Source: Chloroflexota bacterium (GTDB lineage: Bacteria > Chloroflexota > Anaerolineae > JACRMK01). Taken from it: a DNA stretch of 16,398 nt. Positions within the stretch are counted from its first letter, which is position 1. Each line of letters opens with the position of its first letter. The stretch spans positions 1-16,398 of the forward strand of contig JACQEC010000065.1 of the NCBI GenBank assembly GCA_016200765.1. Reading direction: 5' to 3'. The notes under the pieces are model-generated. The model was not told where the DNA came from, made no database searches, and saw nothing but the letters and a program-made list of their open reading frames with translations. Positions 6,658 through 13,954 of this stretch are shown here, in pieces. Made by a program: the position numbers and the translations under genes.

Positions 6658-9600
6658 GCGCTGTGATTCTCCAAAGGCAAGACGACCTTCATCCGCGTGC
6701 CCGCGCCCGGCGCCGACTCCATCACCCACTGCCCACCCAGCAGGGCGGCCCGCTCGCGCATACCGACCAGCCCGCGCGAGGCGCTTGCGCCCAGCGCGGC
6801 TGGCACGTCAAAACCGACGCCGCGATCTTCAACCTCGATGTGCAGTTCGCCAGGCTCGCCATGGGTGCCCTTCAGCCGGCAGTCCACCATCACCTGCCCG
6901 ACCTGCGCATGGCGCGCGGCGTTCGTCAGCGCCTCCTGCACGATGCGGTACGCGGCGGTTTCACCATCTGGCGGCAGACGTTGCTCCAGCAGGCCGCTGT
7001 GATGGAAGTGGACCTCCACGCCGGTCTGGGCTGTGTAGCGCTCGAAGAGGGAGCGCAGGGCGGGCACGAGGCCGAGGTCGTCCAGCACCGGTGGCCGCAG
7101 TTGGCGCGACAGGTCGCGCACGCGCGCGATCAAATCCTGAACCGAAGCGAGGGCGTTATCCAGATGGGCGCGCGCGCCCTCCGGCGGCAGACGGGTGCTG
7201 ATTTCCAGCGCGAGCTTCAGACCGGTCAGCGCCTGACCGATCTCGTCGTGCAGTTCGCGTGCCATACGCTTCCGCTCGGCCTCCTGCGCTCCCACCAGCT
7301 GATGCGACAGCGCCTGTAACTGCTCGCGGCTGGCGCGCGCCTGCTCAAACAGGATCGCGTTTTCAATCGCCACGGCCGCCGGCGCCGCCAGCATCTCGGC
7401 CAGCCGCACGTGCTCCTCGCGGAAGAAGCCCGCTTCGGCCTTGTCGAGCGAGTAGAGTCCGATCACCTGCCCACCCGCCACCAGCGGCACGCCCAGCCAG
7501 CCGCGGACATGCTCTCCGACTCGCACTTGCCGGTCCCAGCCCGGTTGGGCGTGCGTATCGGGCAGCCAGACGCTCTGCCGGCTGGCGATGAGTTTCTGCA
7601 GGATCGGCTTGGTCTTCACGTCGAGGACCAGCGCCAGCGCCTGTTCCGCCATGCCCCAGCGCTGGTAGCCGCGCGCGGCCCGCACCGTCAGGCGGGCGCC
7701 ATGGTCATCCAACAGCATCACATTGGCGCTGTCGTAGGGAATCAACCGTTGCAGGTTGGTCAACAGGGTTTCAAGCACGGTCGGCAGGTCGAGCGTTCGC
7801 GTCAAAGCGAGGTTAGCCTCGCGCACGGTTTCGGCCACCTGCCGCGCGCGCTGTTCGGCTTCGAACAGGCGCGTGTTGACGACGGCGCTGGCCGGCGTTC
7901 TCACGTCCGCCGGCAGTGTCGCTTCGCGGCTACGCTGGTCGGGCGGAGCGTCCCGGTTTGAGTCCTCCACAAACAGCACGCCGATCAACTCTTGCCGGTA
8001 GAGCATAGGCACGGCCACCACGGCGCGGATGGGCAAGCCTTCAAACTGCAAGCGGCGCTGGGGCCAATTTTGGTAGTCATCCACGATCAGCGGCTTGCGC
8101 GTCTGGAACACCAACCCGGCCAACCCTTCGTCTATGCGCTGGCGCGGATACAGAGTAATGGCTTGGTGTTGCATCACGACCAGTTCGAGGTCTCTGCGCG
8201 CGGCGTCGTAGAGCAAGATGCCGCCGTCGGACCCGCGCAACAGGGCAACGGCGCGCTCGACGAGGGTTTTCAGCAGACCCGGCAGGTCGCGATAGACGGT
8301 CAGGTCGTGGCTGACCTCGTAGAGCGCCGCAAACTCCTCGGCGCGGCGCCGGGTTTCCGACAACAGCCGCGCATTGACGATAGCCTGCGCGGCCTCATCG
8401 GCCAGCCCTTGCAATAGGCTCAACTCGTCGGCGCTGAACTCGCGCACCGCGCCGAGCGAATAGACTTGCAGGGTGCCGATCAATTGACCTTCACGAATCA
8501 TGCTTGTGTAGGCGAAGGTGCGTATGCCATAGGCGGCGTAGAGCCGGGCGTTGTGCATGTCGGGTCGAGCCTGCGTATCGCGGACGACCTGCATCGGCCC
8601 GAATCGCTGCACGGCGGCGTCGTACGCGGCGCGCGGGACAGGTGTATGCTGGCGCTGGTATTCGGGCGGCAGGCCCACGCAGGCGACCACAACCATGAGG
8701 TTTTTCTGATCATCGCACAGGGTGACGGTGGCGGCCTGTGCGTTCAGCGCGCGCGCCGTTTCCTCACAGATCGCTTTCAGCACCGCCTCCAGGTCCAACT
8801 GGGCGTTGAGGCGGGCGGCGGCATGGGCCAGCGCTTCGGCGCGCGCCGCCTGCCGGCGGATTTCCGCCTCGGCCTGTTTGCGCTTGGTGATGTCGCGCAC
8901 CACGCTGACCACGCGGATGCGCCGGCCGGTCTCGTCGTAGATGGCTTTGACCGTATGCTCGCTGAGGAAGACGCCGCCGTCCTTACGCCGCATCTGAAAC
9001 TCGCCCTCGAACACGCCGCAGGTGTCCAGCGCCGGGAAGAGCCAGCGGCCAAACTCCTCATACCTCTCGCGGCTGACGTGCAGGAACTCGGTATTGCGGC
9101 CAATCACTTCGGCTGGGGTGTAGCCAAAGACCTTGGCGACCGCCTGGTTGCACGAGACGGTCGTGCGCGTGGCTGAGTCCACCACCAGCACGGCCTCGCT
9201 CAGGCTGTCAAAGGTGCTCTCCAGCAGGGTCGTGGACGCGCGCAGGGCCTGCTCGGCCCGCTTGCGCTCGCTGATATCCTGTAGCAAGGCGATCACGCAC
9301 GGCTCGCCATCCAGTGTGACCCATTGCAGGGTGGCCAGCGCCACGCGCGTCTCGCCCGATTTCGCGCGCAGGGCCAACTCGACGCTATCGCGGGTGCGCC
9401 GCTCGCGCAAATCTTGAACGACGCGGGCATAAGCCGCCGGCTCTGCCCAGAGATTCAAGGCGAACGCGCTGTGGGCGATCAGCTCGCCGCGTGTATAGCC
9501 GACGATGCGCAGGCAACTGTCGTTCACCTCGACGATGCGCCCATCGGCGACTGCGCTGATCAGGATGCCTGCCGGGTTCGCGTGAAAGGCCGCGGTGAAG

Positions 9601-9779
9601 CGCGCTTCGCTCTCGCGCAGAGACTGCTCGGCGCGCTGCTGCCGCCGGCTTTCGGCTGCGCGCAGTTCGGCGAAGGCTTGCCGTACTTCAGGCGATGCCA
9701 AATGGTGCCGGAGCAGCATCTCCATCTGCTGCCAGAGCGATTCGCTTGGCGGCGGTCTGCGTGGTGTGTGTCTTGCCAA
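6654..9779 (-). CDS. multi-PAS/GAF sensor histidine kinase (NarL-partner type)
   Basis: A 1041-residue kinase without obvious membrane segments, so probably cytoplasmic. Domains: a short coiled coil (about 35-60), PAS (57-172, ending DISERKRAEQ), PAS (186-300, ending DITKRKQAE), GAF (330-475), GAF (500-640), GAF (665-812), HisKA_3 (835-905) and HATPase (940-1037). The phosphorylated histidine is H844 in ERKRMARELHDEIGQALTGL. The ATP lid shows the N box (IVQEALTNAARHA), EDRGVGFD and RGLVGMRERAALLGG, all intact. It should phosphorylate the overlapping response regulator; the ligands of the PAS/GAF modules are unknown. The end of the second GAF (SREATLPADVRTPASAVVNTR) lacks part of the usual final helix. 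The start is TTG 9779, preceded by AGAGGAAGG about 9 bases upstream; the next in-frame ATG (9725) has no such site. Confidence 0.92.
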   Translation of the reverse strand: MARHTPRRPPPSESLWQQMEMLLRHHLASPEVRQAFAELRAAESRRQQRAEQSLRESEARFTAAFHANPAGILISAVADGRIVEVNDSCLRIVGYTRGELIAHSAFALNLWAEPAAYARVVQDLRERRTRDSVELALRAKSGETRVALATLQWVTLDGEPCVIALLQDISERKRAEQALRASTTLLESTFDSLSEAVLVVDSATRTTVSCNQAVAKVFGYTPAEVIGRNTEFLHVSRERYEEFGRWLFPALDTCGVFEGEFQMRRKDGGVFLSEHTVKAIYDETGRRIRVVSVVRDITKRKQAEAEIRRQAARAEALAHAAARLNAQLDLEAVLKAICEETARALNAQAATVTLCDDQKNLMVVVACVGLPPEYQRQHTPVPRAAYDAAVQRFGPMQVVRDTQARPDMHNARLYAAYGIRTFAYTSMIREGQLIGTLQVYSLGAVREFSADELSLLQGLADEAAQAIVNARLLSETRRRAEEFAALYEVSHDLTVYRDLPGLLKTLVERAVALLRGSDGGILLYDAARRDLELVVMQHQAITLYPRQRIDEGLAGLVFQTRKPLIVDDYQNWPQRRLQFEGLPIRAVVAVPMLYRQELIGVLFVEDSNRDAPPDQRSREATLPADVRTPASAVVNTRLFEAEQRARQVAETVREANLALTRTLDLPTVLETLLTNLQRLIPYDSANVMLLDDHGARLTVRAARGYQRWGMAEQALALVLDVKTKPILQKLIASRQSVWLPDTHAQPGWDRQVRVGEHVRGWLGVPLVAGGQVIGLYSLDKAEAGFFREEHVRLAEMLAAPAAVAIENAILFEQARASREQLQALSHQLVGAQEAERKRMARELHDEIGQALTGLKLALEISTRLPPEGARAHLDNALASVQDLIARVRDLSRQLRPPVLDDLGLVPALRSLFERYTAQTGVEVHFHHSGLLEQRLPPDGETAAYRIVQEALTNAARHAQVGQVMVDCRLKGTHGEPGELHIEVEDRGVGFDVPAALGASASRGLVGMRERAALLGGQWVMESAPGAGTRMKVVLPLENHSA

Positions 9780-9800
9780 GGGTGTCTGCCTTCCTCTGCG

Positions 9801-11120
9801 CTACGGCGAAGCAGGATCGTCGGGGGTCGCGCTGTCGAACACGGCTACGGTCTCAATGTGAAATGTCTGGGGAAACATGTCGAACGGCTGCGCCTCCACC
9901 AGGTGATAGCCGCCGGCGACGAGGCGCTTCGCGTCGCGCGCCAGCGTGCTGGGGTCGCAACTGATGTAGACGATACGGGGAACTCGGCGTTGGATGATGG
10001 CGTCGAGCACGGCGGGCGCGCAACCCTCGCGCGGCGGGTCGAGCACGACGGCGTCGAAGTTATCGGTCAACTGCGGCAGAACCGTCTCGACCTTGCCCTC
10101 GACAATCTGCACGTTGGAAAAAGTCCGGGCGTTGGCGCGCGCGTCGCGCGCCGCAGAGGGCGCGCTCTCGATGGCGACCACCTTTTGCGCGAACGGCGCG
10201 AGCGCCAGCGCAACCGTGCCGACGCCGCAATAGGCGTCCAAGAGGGTCAGGTCTCTGGCGATGGGCGCACCACCGTTGAGCGTTTGAGCGTTAGCGCGTG
10301 AACGCGCAACCCGTAACGCTCCACGATCTTGCGCCTGCTCAATCACCCAGTCCTTTAACCACCTCATCAGCCGCTCCGCCTGCGGGGTGTTGACCTGAAA
10401 GAAACTGGCCGCGGAGACCTGAAACGATTGGCCGTTGAGCGATTCGTGGAAGTGATCGTCACCGGCCAGCACGATCTCGCGGCCCCCGGCCAGCTCGACC
10501 ACCACGTTCACCGGCAGGTCAATCTCCGCTTCGGGCGCTTCGTCGCTAGACAGGCCCAGCGCGGCCAGGCGCTCGCCGCTGTTGACTCCGGCGCGCAAGA
10601 CCACCTTCTCTAAATCCGGCAAGGCGAGGTCCAGCTCGCGCCAGAGGGACTCGACGGGCGCGGCCAGAATATGGCACTCCTCAATCGCGATGATCTGGTG
10701 GCTTCTGGCGGCCATAAAGCCCATCCGTCCCTGCCGGTCAACATGAAACTGGATATGGTTGCGATAGTGCCACGGGCTGTCCGCGCCCAGCGCCGGCCGC
10801 ACTGGCGGGTCGCTCAAGCCGCCGAGGCGCGTCAACTGCTCGCGCACGATCTGGGTTTTGTACTGAAGTTGCAGGGCGTAGGGGATGTGCTGCCAGTGAC
10901 AGCCACCGCAAGCGCCGAAGTGCTTACAGCGCGGCGCGACCCGCTCCGGCGCGGGCGTGGGCAGCCGCGTGATGCGCCCGCGCGCAAAGCGCCCATGGTC
11001 GGCGACGAGCTCAACCTCGGCCTCGTCGCCGGGCATGGCAAAGGGCACAAAGACCGCTTTGCCTTCGTGGCGGGCCACCGCTTCGCCGCCAAAAGCGATT
11101 GAGGTGAAGGTGAGGCGCAT
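9801..11120 (-). CDS. rlmD: TrmA/RlmD-family 23S rRNA (uracil-C5)-methyltransferase
   Basis: A 439-residue SAM-dependent RNA methyltransferase. An N-terminal TRAM domain (residues 1-55, FGGEAVARHEGKAVFVPFAMPGDEAEVEL) binds RNA. C65, C71, C74 and C149 have the spacing of the iron-sulfur cluster ligands (CKHFGACGGCHW plus EECHI). The SAM-binding motif is LLDAYCGVGTVAL. The nucleophile is C388 in YISCDPSTLARD, and the C-terminal FPQTFHIETVAVF completes the site. The family makes 5-methyluridine in rRNA (U1939 or U747) or tRNA; which uridine is modified here is not certain. An unusual segment around residues 266-279 (RVARSRANAQTL), just before the methyltransferase fold, is encoded by a palindrome and looks inserted. 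It starts 15 bp after the upstream dehydrogenase; its stop is 21 bp before the kinase start and overlaps its ribosome-site region, so all are probably one operon. Confidence 0.9.
   Translation of the reverse strand: MRLTFTSIAFGGEAVARHEGKAVFVPFAMPGDEAEVELVADHGRFARGRITRLPTPAPERVAPRCKHFGACGGCHWQHIPYALQLQYKTQIVREQLTRLGGLSDPPVRPALGADSPWHYRNHIQFHVDRQGRMGFMAARSHQIIAIEECHILAAPVESLWRELDLALPDLEKVVLRAGVNSGERLAALGLSSDEAPEAEIDLPVNVVVELAGGREIVLAGDDHFHESLNGQSFQVSAASFFQVNTPQAERLMRWLKDWVIEQAQDRGALRVARSRANAQTLNGGAPIARDLTLLDAYCGVGTVALALAPFAQKVVAIESAPSAARDARANARTFSNVQIVEGKVETVLPQLTDNFDAVVLDPPREGCAPAVLDAIIQRRVPRIVYISCDPSTLARDAKRLVAGGYHLVEAQPFDMFPQTFHIETVAVFDSATPDDPASP
10276..10321. repeat. octamer duplication plus palindrome inserted in frame in rlmD
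   Basis: TTGAGCGT occurs twice in tandem (10276-10283, 10284-10291). It is overlapped by a nested palindrome: GAGCGTT (10286-10292) pairs with AACGCTC (10315-10321), and GCGCGT (10294-10299) pairs with ACGCGC (10302-10307). The element is translated as part of an extra loop between the RNA-binding half and the SAM domain. Confidence 0.75.
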
Positions 11121-11135
11121 CGGACGGCTTCGCCC

Positions 11136-12374
11136 TTACGGGTAGATGCCGCGCGTGACCAGCGCATCCGCGACACGCTGGGTGGCGACCATCAGCGCGG
11201 CGGTGCGCATATCCACCTGGCGCTGAAGGGAGAGGCTATAAACGTCGCCAAAGGCGCGCCGCATGATCTCCTGCACCTTCTGGCTCACCTCGTTCACGTC
11301 CCAGAAGAAGTTCTGCAAATCTTGCACCCACTCGAAGTAGGACGCGGTCACGCCTGAAGCGTTGCAGAGGATGTCGGGGATCACGCGCACGCCGTTCTCG
11401 TTCAAGATGTCATCCGCCTCCGGCGTGGTCGGGCCGTTGGCGCCTTCGGCAATCAGGCGCGCCCGCACGCGCGGCGCGTTGGCGGCGGTAATCTGCATCT
11501 GATAGGCGCAGGGCGCGAGCACGTCGCAGGGCAATTCGAGCAGGTCGGCGTTGGCGATGGCGTCCGCCGAGGGAAACCCGGCCACCTGCCCGCCGGCCTG
11601 CTTGTGCGCAATCAACCGGTCAATATCCAGCCCCGCCGGGTTGTACACGCCGCCGCGCGAATCGCTGACGGCGATGATGGTCATGCCCGCGGCCTGCAGA
11701 GCCCTGGCCGTGTTGCTCCCGACATGCCCGAACCCCTGCACGGCTACGGTGGCTCCGGCGATGGCGCGGCCTTGCAAGCGCATCGCCTCCAGCACGCACG
11801 TCGCCAGCCCGCGGCCGGTCAGTTCCTTGCGCCCTTCCAGGCCGCCGATTTCAACCGGTTTGCCCGTGACGACGGCGGGCGAGGAATAGCCTTTGTGCAT
11901 GGAGTAGGTGTCCATCATCCAGGCCATCACCTGCTCATTCGTGCCGTTATCCGGGCCGGGGATGTCGCCTTCGGGGCTGATCAGCACCTCCATCTCGGTG
12001 ACATAGCGGCGGGTCAGCCGCTCCAGTTCCGTCTTCGACAGGCGGCGCGGGTCGCAGGCCACACCCCCGGCCGCGCCGCCGAAGGGAATGTTGACCACCG
12101 CGCACTTCCAGGTCATCCACATCGCCAGCGCGCGCACGTCTTCTACCGTTACCAGTGGATGGTAGCGGATGCCGCCTTTCGATGGGCCGCGGAGGGTGCT
12201 GTGATGGACGCGGTGGCCGGTGAAGACGCGGACGGTGGCGTCGTCCATCTTGACGGGAAAGGTGATGGACAACTCGCGCTTGGGGTGGTACATGACCTGA
12301 TAAATGCCGTCGCTGAAATGCTGCTGGCGCGCCGCCCGCTCAAATTGCGCCAGCGCCATCTCGTAAAGATTCAT
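11136..12374 (-). CDS. Glu/Leu/Phe/Val dehydrogenase paralogue lacking the active-site lysine
   Basis: A 412-residue glutamate dehydrogenase-like protein. The N-terminal dimerisation/substrate domain has RGPSKGGIRYHP (K66) and MTWKCAVV (K90), both glutamate-contacting lysines in the family, and DIPGPD (D142). The signature that normally reads GG(A/S)KGG is GGAAGG here: A102 stands where the catalytic lysine belongs (codon GCC at 12069-12071). The Rossmann motif GFGHVG and the C-terminal NASGVTASYFEWVQDLQ are intact. The protein therefore probably folds and binds nucleotide but may not catalyse the reaction. It follows a normal paralogue 93 bp upstream, suggesting a regulatory subunit of a hetero-oligomer. 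ATG 12374 is chosen: GGGAG precedes it, and an in-frame start at 12464 would add 30 residues made of translated AT-rich palindrome. Confidence 0.88.
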   Translation of the reverse strand: MNLYEMALAQFERAARQQHFSDGIYQVMYHPKRELSITFPVKMDDATVRVFTGHRVHHSTLRGPSKGGIRYHPLVTVEDVRALAMWMTWKCAVVNIPFGGAAGGVACDPRRLSKTELERLTRRYVTEMEVLISPEGDIPGPDNGTNEQVMAWMMDTYSMHKGYSSPAVVTGKPVEIGGLEGRKELTGRGLATCVLEAMRLQGRAIAGATVAVQGFGHVGSNTARALQAAGMTIIAVSDSRGGVYNPAGLDIDRLIAHKQAGGQVAGFPSADAIANADLLELPCDVLAPCAYQMQITAANAPRVRARLIAEGANGPTTPEADDILNENGVRVIPDILCNASGVTASYFEWVQDLQNFFWDVNEVSQKVQEIMRRAFGDVYSLSLQRQVDMRTAALMVATQRVADALVTRGIYP

Positions 12375-12408
12375 TCGCTCCCAGCTCCCCGTGGGATTTT
12401 CGATTGTT

Positions 12409-12461
12409 GATTTTAGATTAGGGGATTCAATCAACAATCTAAAATCCCCTAATCTAAAATC
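12409..12461. repeat. AT-rich palindrome between the two dehydrogenase genes
   Basis: Perfect 17-bp arms GATTTTAGATTAGGGGA (12409-12425) and TCCCCTAATCTAAAATC (12445-12461) flank a 19-base loop that itself repeats parts of the arms. The base composition is far from that of the surrounding GC-rich genes. No run of T follows on either strand, so it is not a typical intrinsic terminator. It resembles the palindrome at 13839-13881. Confidence 0.85.
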
Positions 12462-12467
12462 CAACTG

Positions 12468-13793
12468 CTACGCCCAGCCGCGCAAACGCACCGCTTCGGC
12501 CACGCGGCCGACCGCCACCATATACGCGGCGAGCCGGTTGTGGACCTTATGCTTCTGCGCCATGTCATGCACGGCATGGAACGCCGCCGTCATCTTCTGA
12601 TCCAGGCGCTGATGCACCAGCGGCAGATCCCAATAATAGTCATAGGCGTTCTGCACCATCTCAAAGTAGGAAACCGTCACCCCGCCCGCGTTGCACAGGA
12701 AGTCCGGGATGACGTACACGCCGTTCTTGAAGAGGATCTCATCGGCGGCCGGCGTGGTGGGTCCGTTCGCCAGCTCGCCGATAATCTTGGCCTTGATCTG
12801 GCCGGCGTTCTCGTGTGTAATCTGGTTCTCCAGCGCGGACGGCAACAGCACGTCCACGTCGAGTTCCAGCAGTCCGCTGTTGCTGATCTTGCGGGTGCCC
12901 GGCAGGCCGACGACGGTGCCGTTCTCGGCTTTCCAGTCGGCAACCGCCTGCGGGTCGAGCCCCTTCGCGCTGTAGATGCCGCCCTGACTGTCGCTGACGG
13001 CCACGATCTTCAGGCCCAGCAGTTCCTTGCCGAGCGCGTGAGCGAACATGCCGGCGTTGCCGTAGCCCTGAATCGCGGTGGTTGCGCCTTCGAGGTTGAT
13101 GCCCAGCGCCTTGCCGGCCTCGCGCACGCAGTACATGCCGCCGCGCGCGGTCGCGTCGCCGCGCCCGGCTGAACCGCCGAGCGCCAGCGGCTTGCCCGTG
13201 ATGACGCCGAACTCGTTATGCCCTTGCAGAAAACTGAACTCATCCATCATCCACGCCATAATCTGGGGCGTGGTATAGACGTCCGGCGCGGGCACGTCCT
13301 TTTCCAGCCCGATGATGCGCCCCACCTGCCGGATATAAGCGCGGCTCAAGCGTTCCAGTTCGCCCGGGCTCATGGTCTTCGGGTCGCAGATGATGCCGCC
13401 CTTGCCGCCGCCCAGCGGAATATCTACCACCGAGCATTTCCACGTCATCCACGCGGCCAGCGCGCGCACCGTATCTATCGTCTCGTCGGGGTGGAAGCGG
13501 ATGCCGCCCTTGGTCGGGCCGCGCGCGTCATTATACTGCACCCGGAACCCCTTGAAGACCTTGACCGTGCCGTCATCCATGCGCACGGGCAACGTGACAT
13601 GCAGTTCGCGGAGCGGCTCGCGCAAGAGAGCATGAATGCTCTCGTCCAGCTCTAGCCGCTCGGCGGCCTGCCGCAATTGCTCCTGCGCGATGAAGAACGG
13701 GTTCATCTCTTCAGCCCGGTGCGAACTGCCGTTGCGGCTGGGAGCATGAGCGCCGGCTTTCACCGATCGCTTAGTCGCCATTCTGTCAGACAT
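12468..13793 (-). CDS. gdhA: glutamate dehydrogenase, catalytic-type paralogue
   Basis: A 441-residue Glu/Leu/Phe/Val dehydrogenase that should interconvert glutamate and 2-oxoglutarate plus ammonia with NAD(P). All key residues are visible: K95 in RGPTKGGIRFHP, K119 in MTWKCSVV, the active-site K131 in PLGGGKGGI, and D171 in VPAPDVYT. The Rossmann motif GYGNAG and the tail NAGGVTVSYFEMVQNA follow. A basic, Ser-rich N-terminal extension of about 28 residues precedes the usual start (EEMNPFFIAQEQLRQAAERL). ATG 13793 is supported by AGAGGAGAG with about 8-base spacing, the best ribosome site in the window. Located 93 bp upstream of a paralogue lacking K131's equivalent. Leucine/phenylalanine/valine substrates are possible; length and motifs fit GDH best. 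Confidence 0.92.
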   Translation of the reverse strand: MSDRMATKRSVKAGAHAPSRNGSSHRAEEMNPFFIAQEQLRQAAERLELDESIHALLREPLRELHVTLPVRMDDGTVKVFKGFRVQYNDARGPTKGGIRFHPDETIDTVRALAAWMTWKCSVVDIPLGGGKGGIICDPKTMSPGELERLSRAYIRQVGRIIGLEKDVPAPDVYTTPQIMAWMMDEFSFLQGHNEFGVITGKPLALGGSAGRGDATARGGMYCVREAGKALGINLEGATTAIQGYGNAGMFAHALGKELLGLKIVAVSDSQGGIYSAKGLDPQAVADWKAENGTVVGLPGTRKISNSGLLELDVDVLLPSALENQITHENAGQIKAKIIGELANGPTTPAADEILFKNGVYVIPDFLCNAGGVTVSYFEMVQNAYDYYWDLPLVHQRLDQKMTAAFHAVHDMAQKHKVHNRLAAYMVAVGRVAEAVRLRGWA

Positions 13794-13838
13794 GATTACT
13801 CTCCTCTTGGAAAGTTATGGGATTGTTTACGGGAATTT

Positions 13839-13881
13839 TAGATTGATGATTTGAGATTCCAAATCCAAAATCATCAATCTA
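13839..13881. repeat. AT-rich palindrome upstream of gdhA
   Basis: Perfect 14-bp arms TAGATTGATGATTT (13839-13852) and AAATCATCAATCTA (13868-13881) flank a 15-base loop. It lies about 45 bp before the gdhA start in the 161-bp gatB-gdhA gap, in its untranslated leader or promoter region. It shares TTTTAGATT-like words with the palindrome at 12409-12461. Confidence 0.85.
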
Positions 13882-13906
13882 CCTTCTTGCTCTTCTGTAA
13901 AGCGTG

Positions 13907-13916
13907 CACCTCCTTT
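13907..13916 (-). promoter_or_regulatory. orphan Shine-Dalgarno-like sequence in the gatB-gdhA gap
   Basis: The minus strand reads AAAGGAGGTG, nearly the full anti-16S complement, but no ATG, GTG or TTG with a meaningful frame follows at 5-10 bases. It may be a remnant of a lost leader gene or a chance match. Confidence 0.3.
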
Positions 13917-13954
13917 CTGTCCCCTCAACCTCTAATGGGGACTCGGCTGCGCCG

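Noticed and set aside
12409..12461. Rho-independent terminator between the dehydrogenase genes
   Set aside because: The stem is AT-rich and no T run follows it in either direction.
13800..13860. 15-codon leader peptide (MILDLESQIINLKFP) before gdhA
   Set aside because: It lies within the palindrome, has no run of regulatory codons and no attenuator structure with a T tract.
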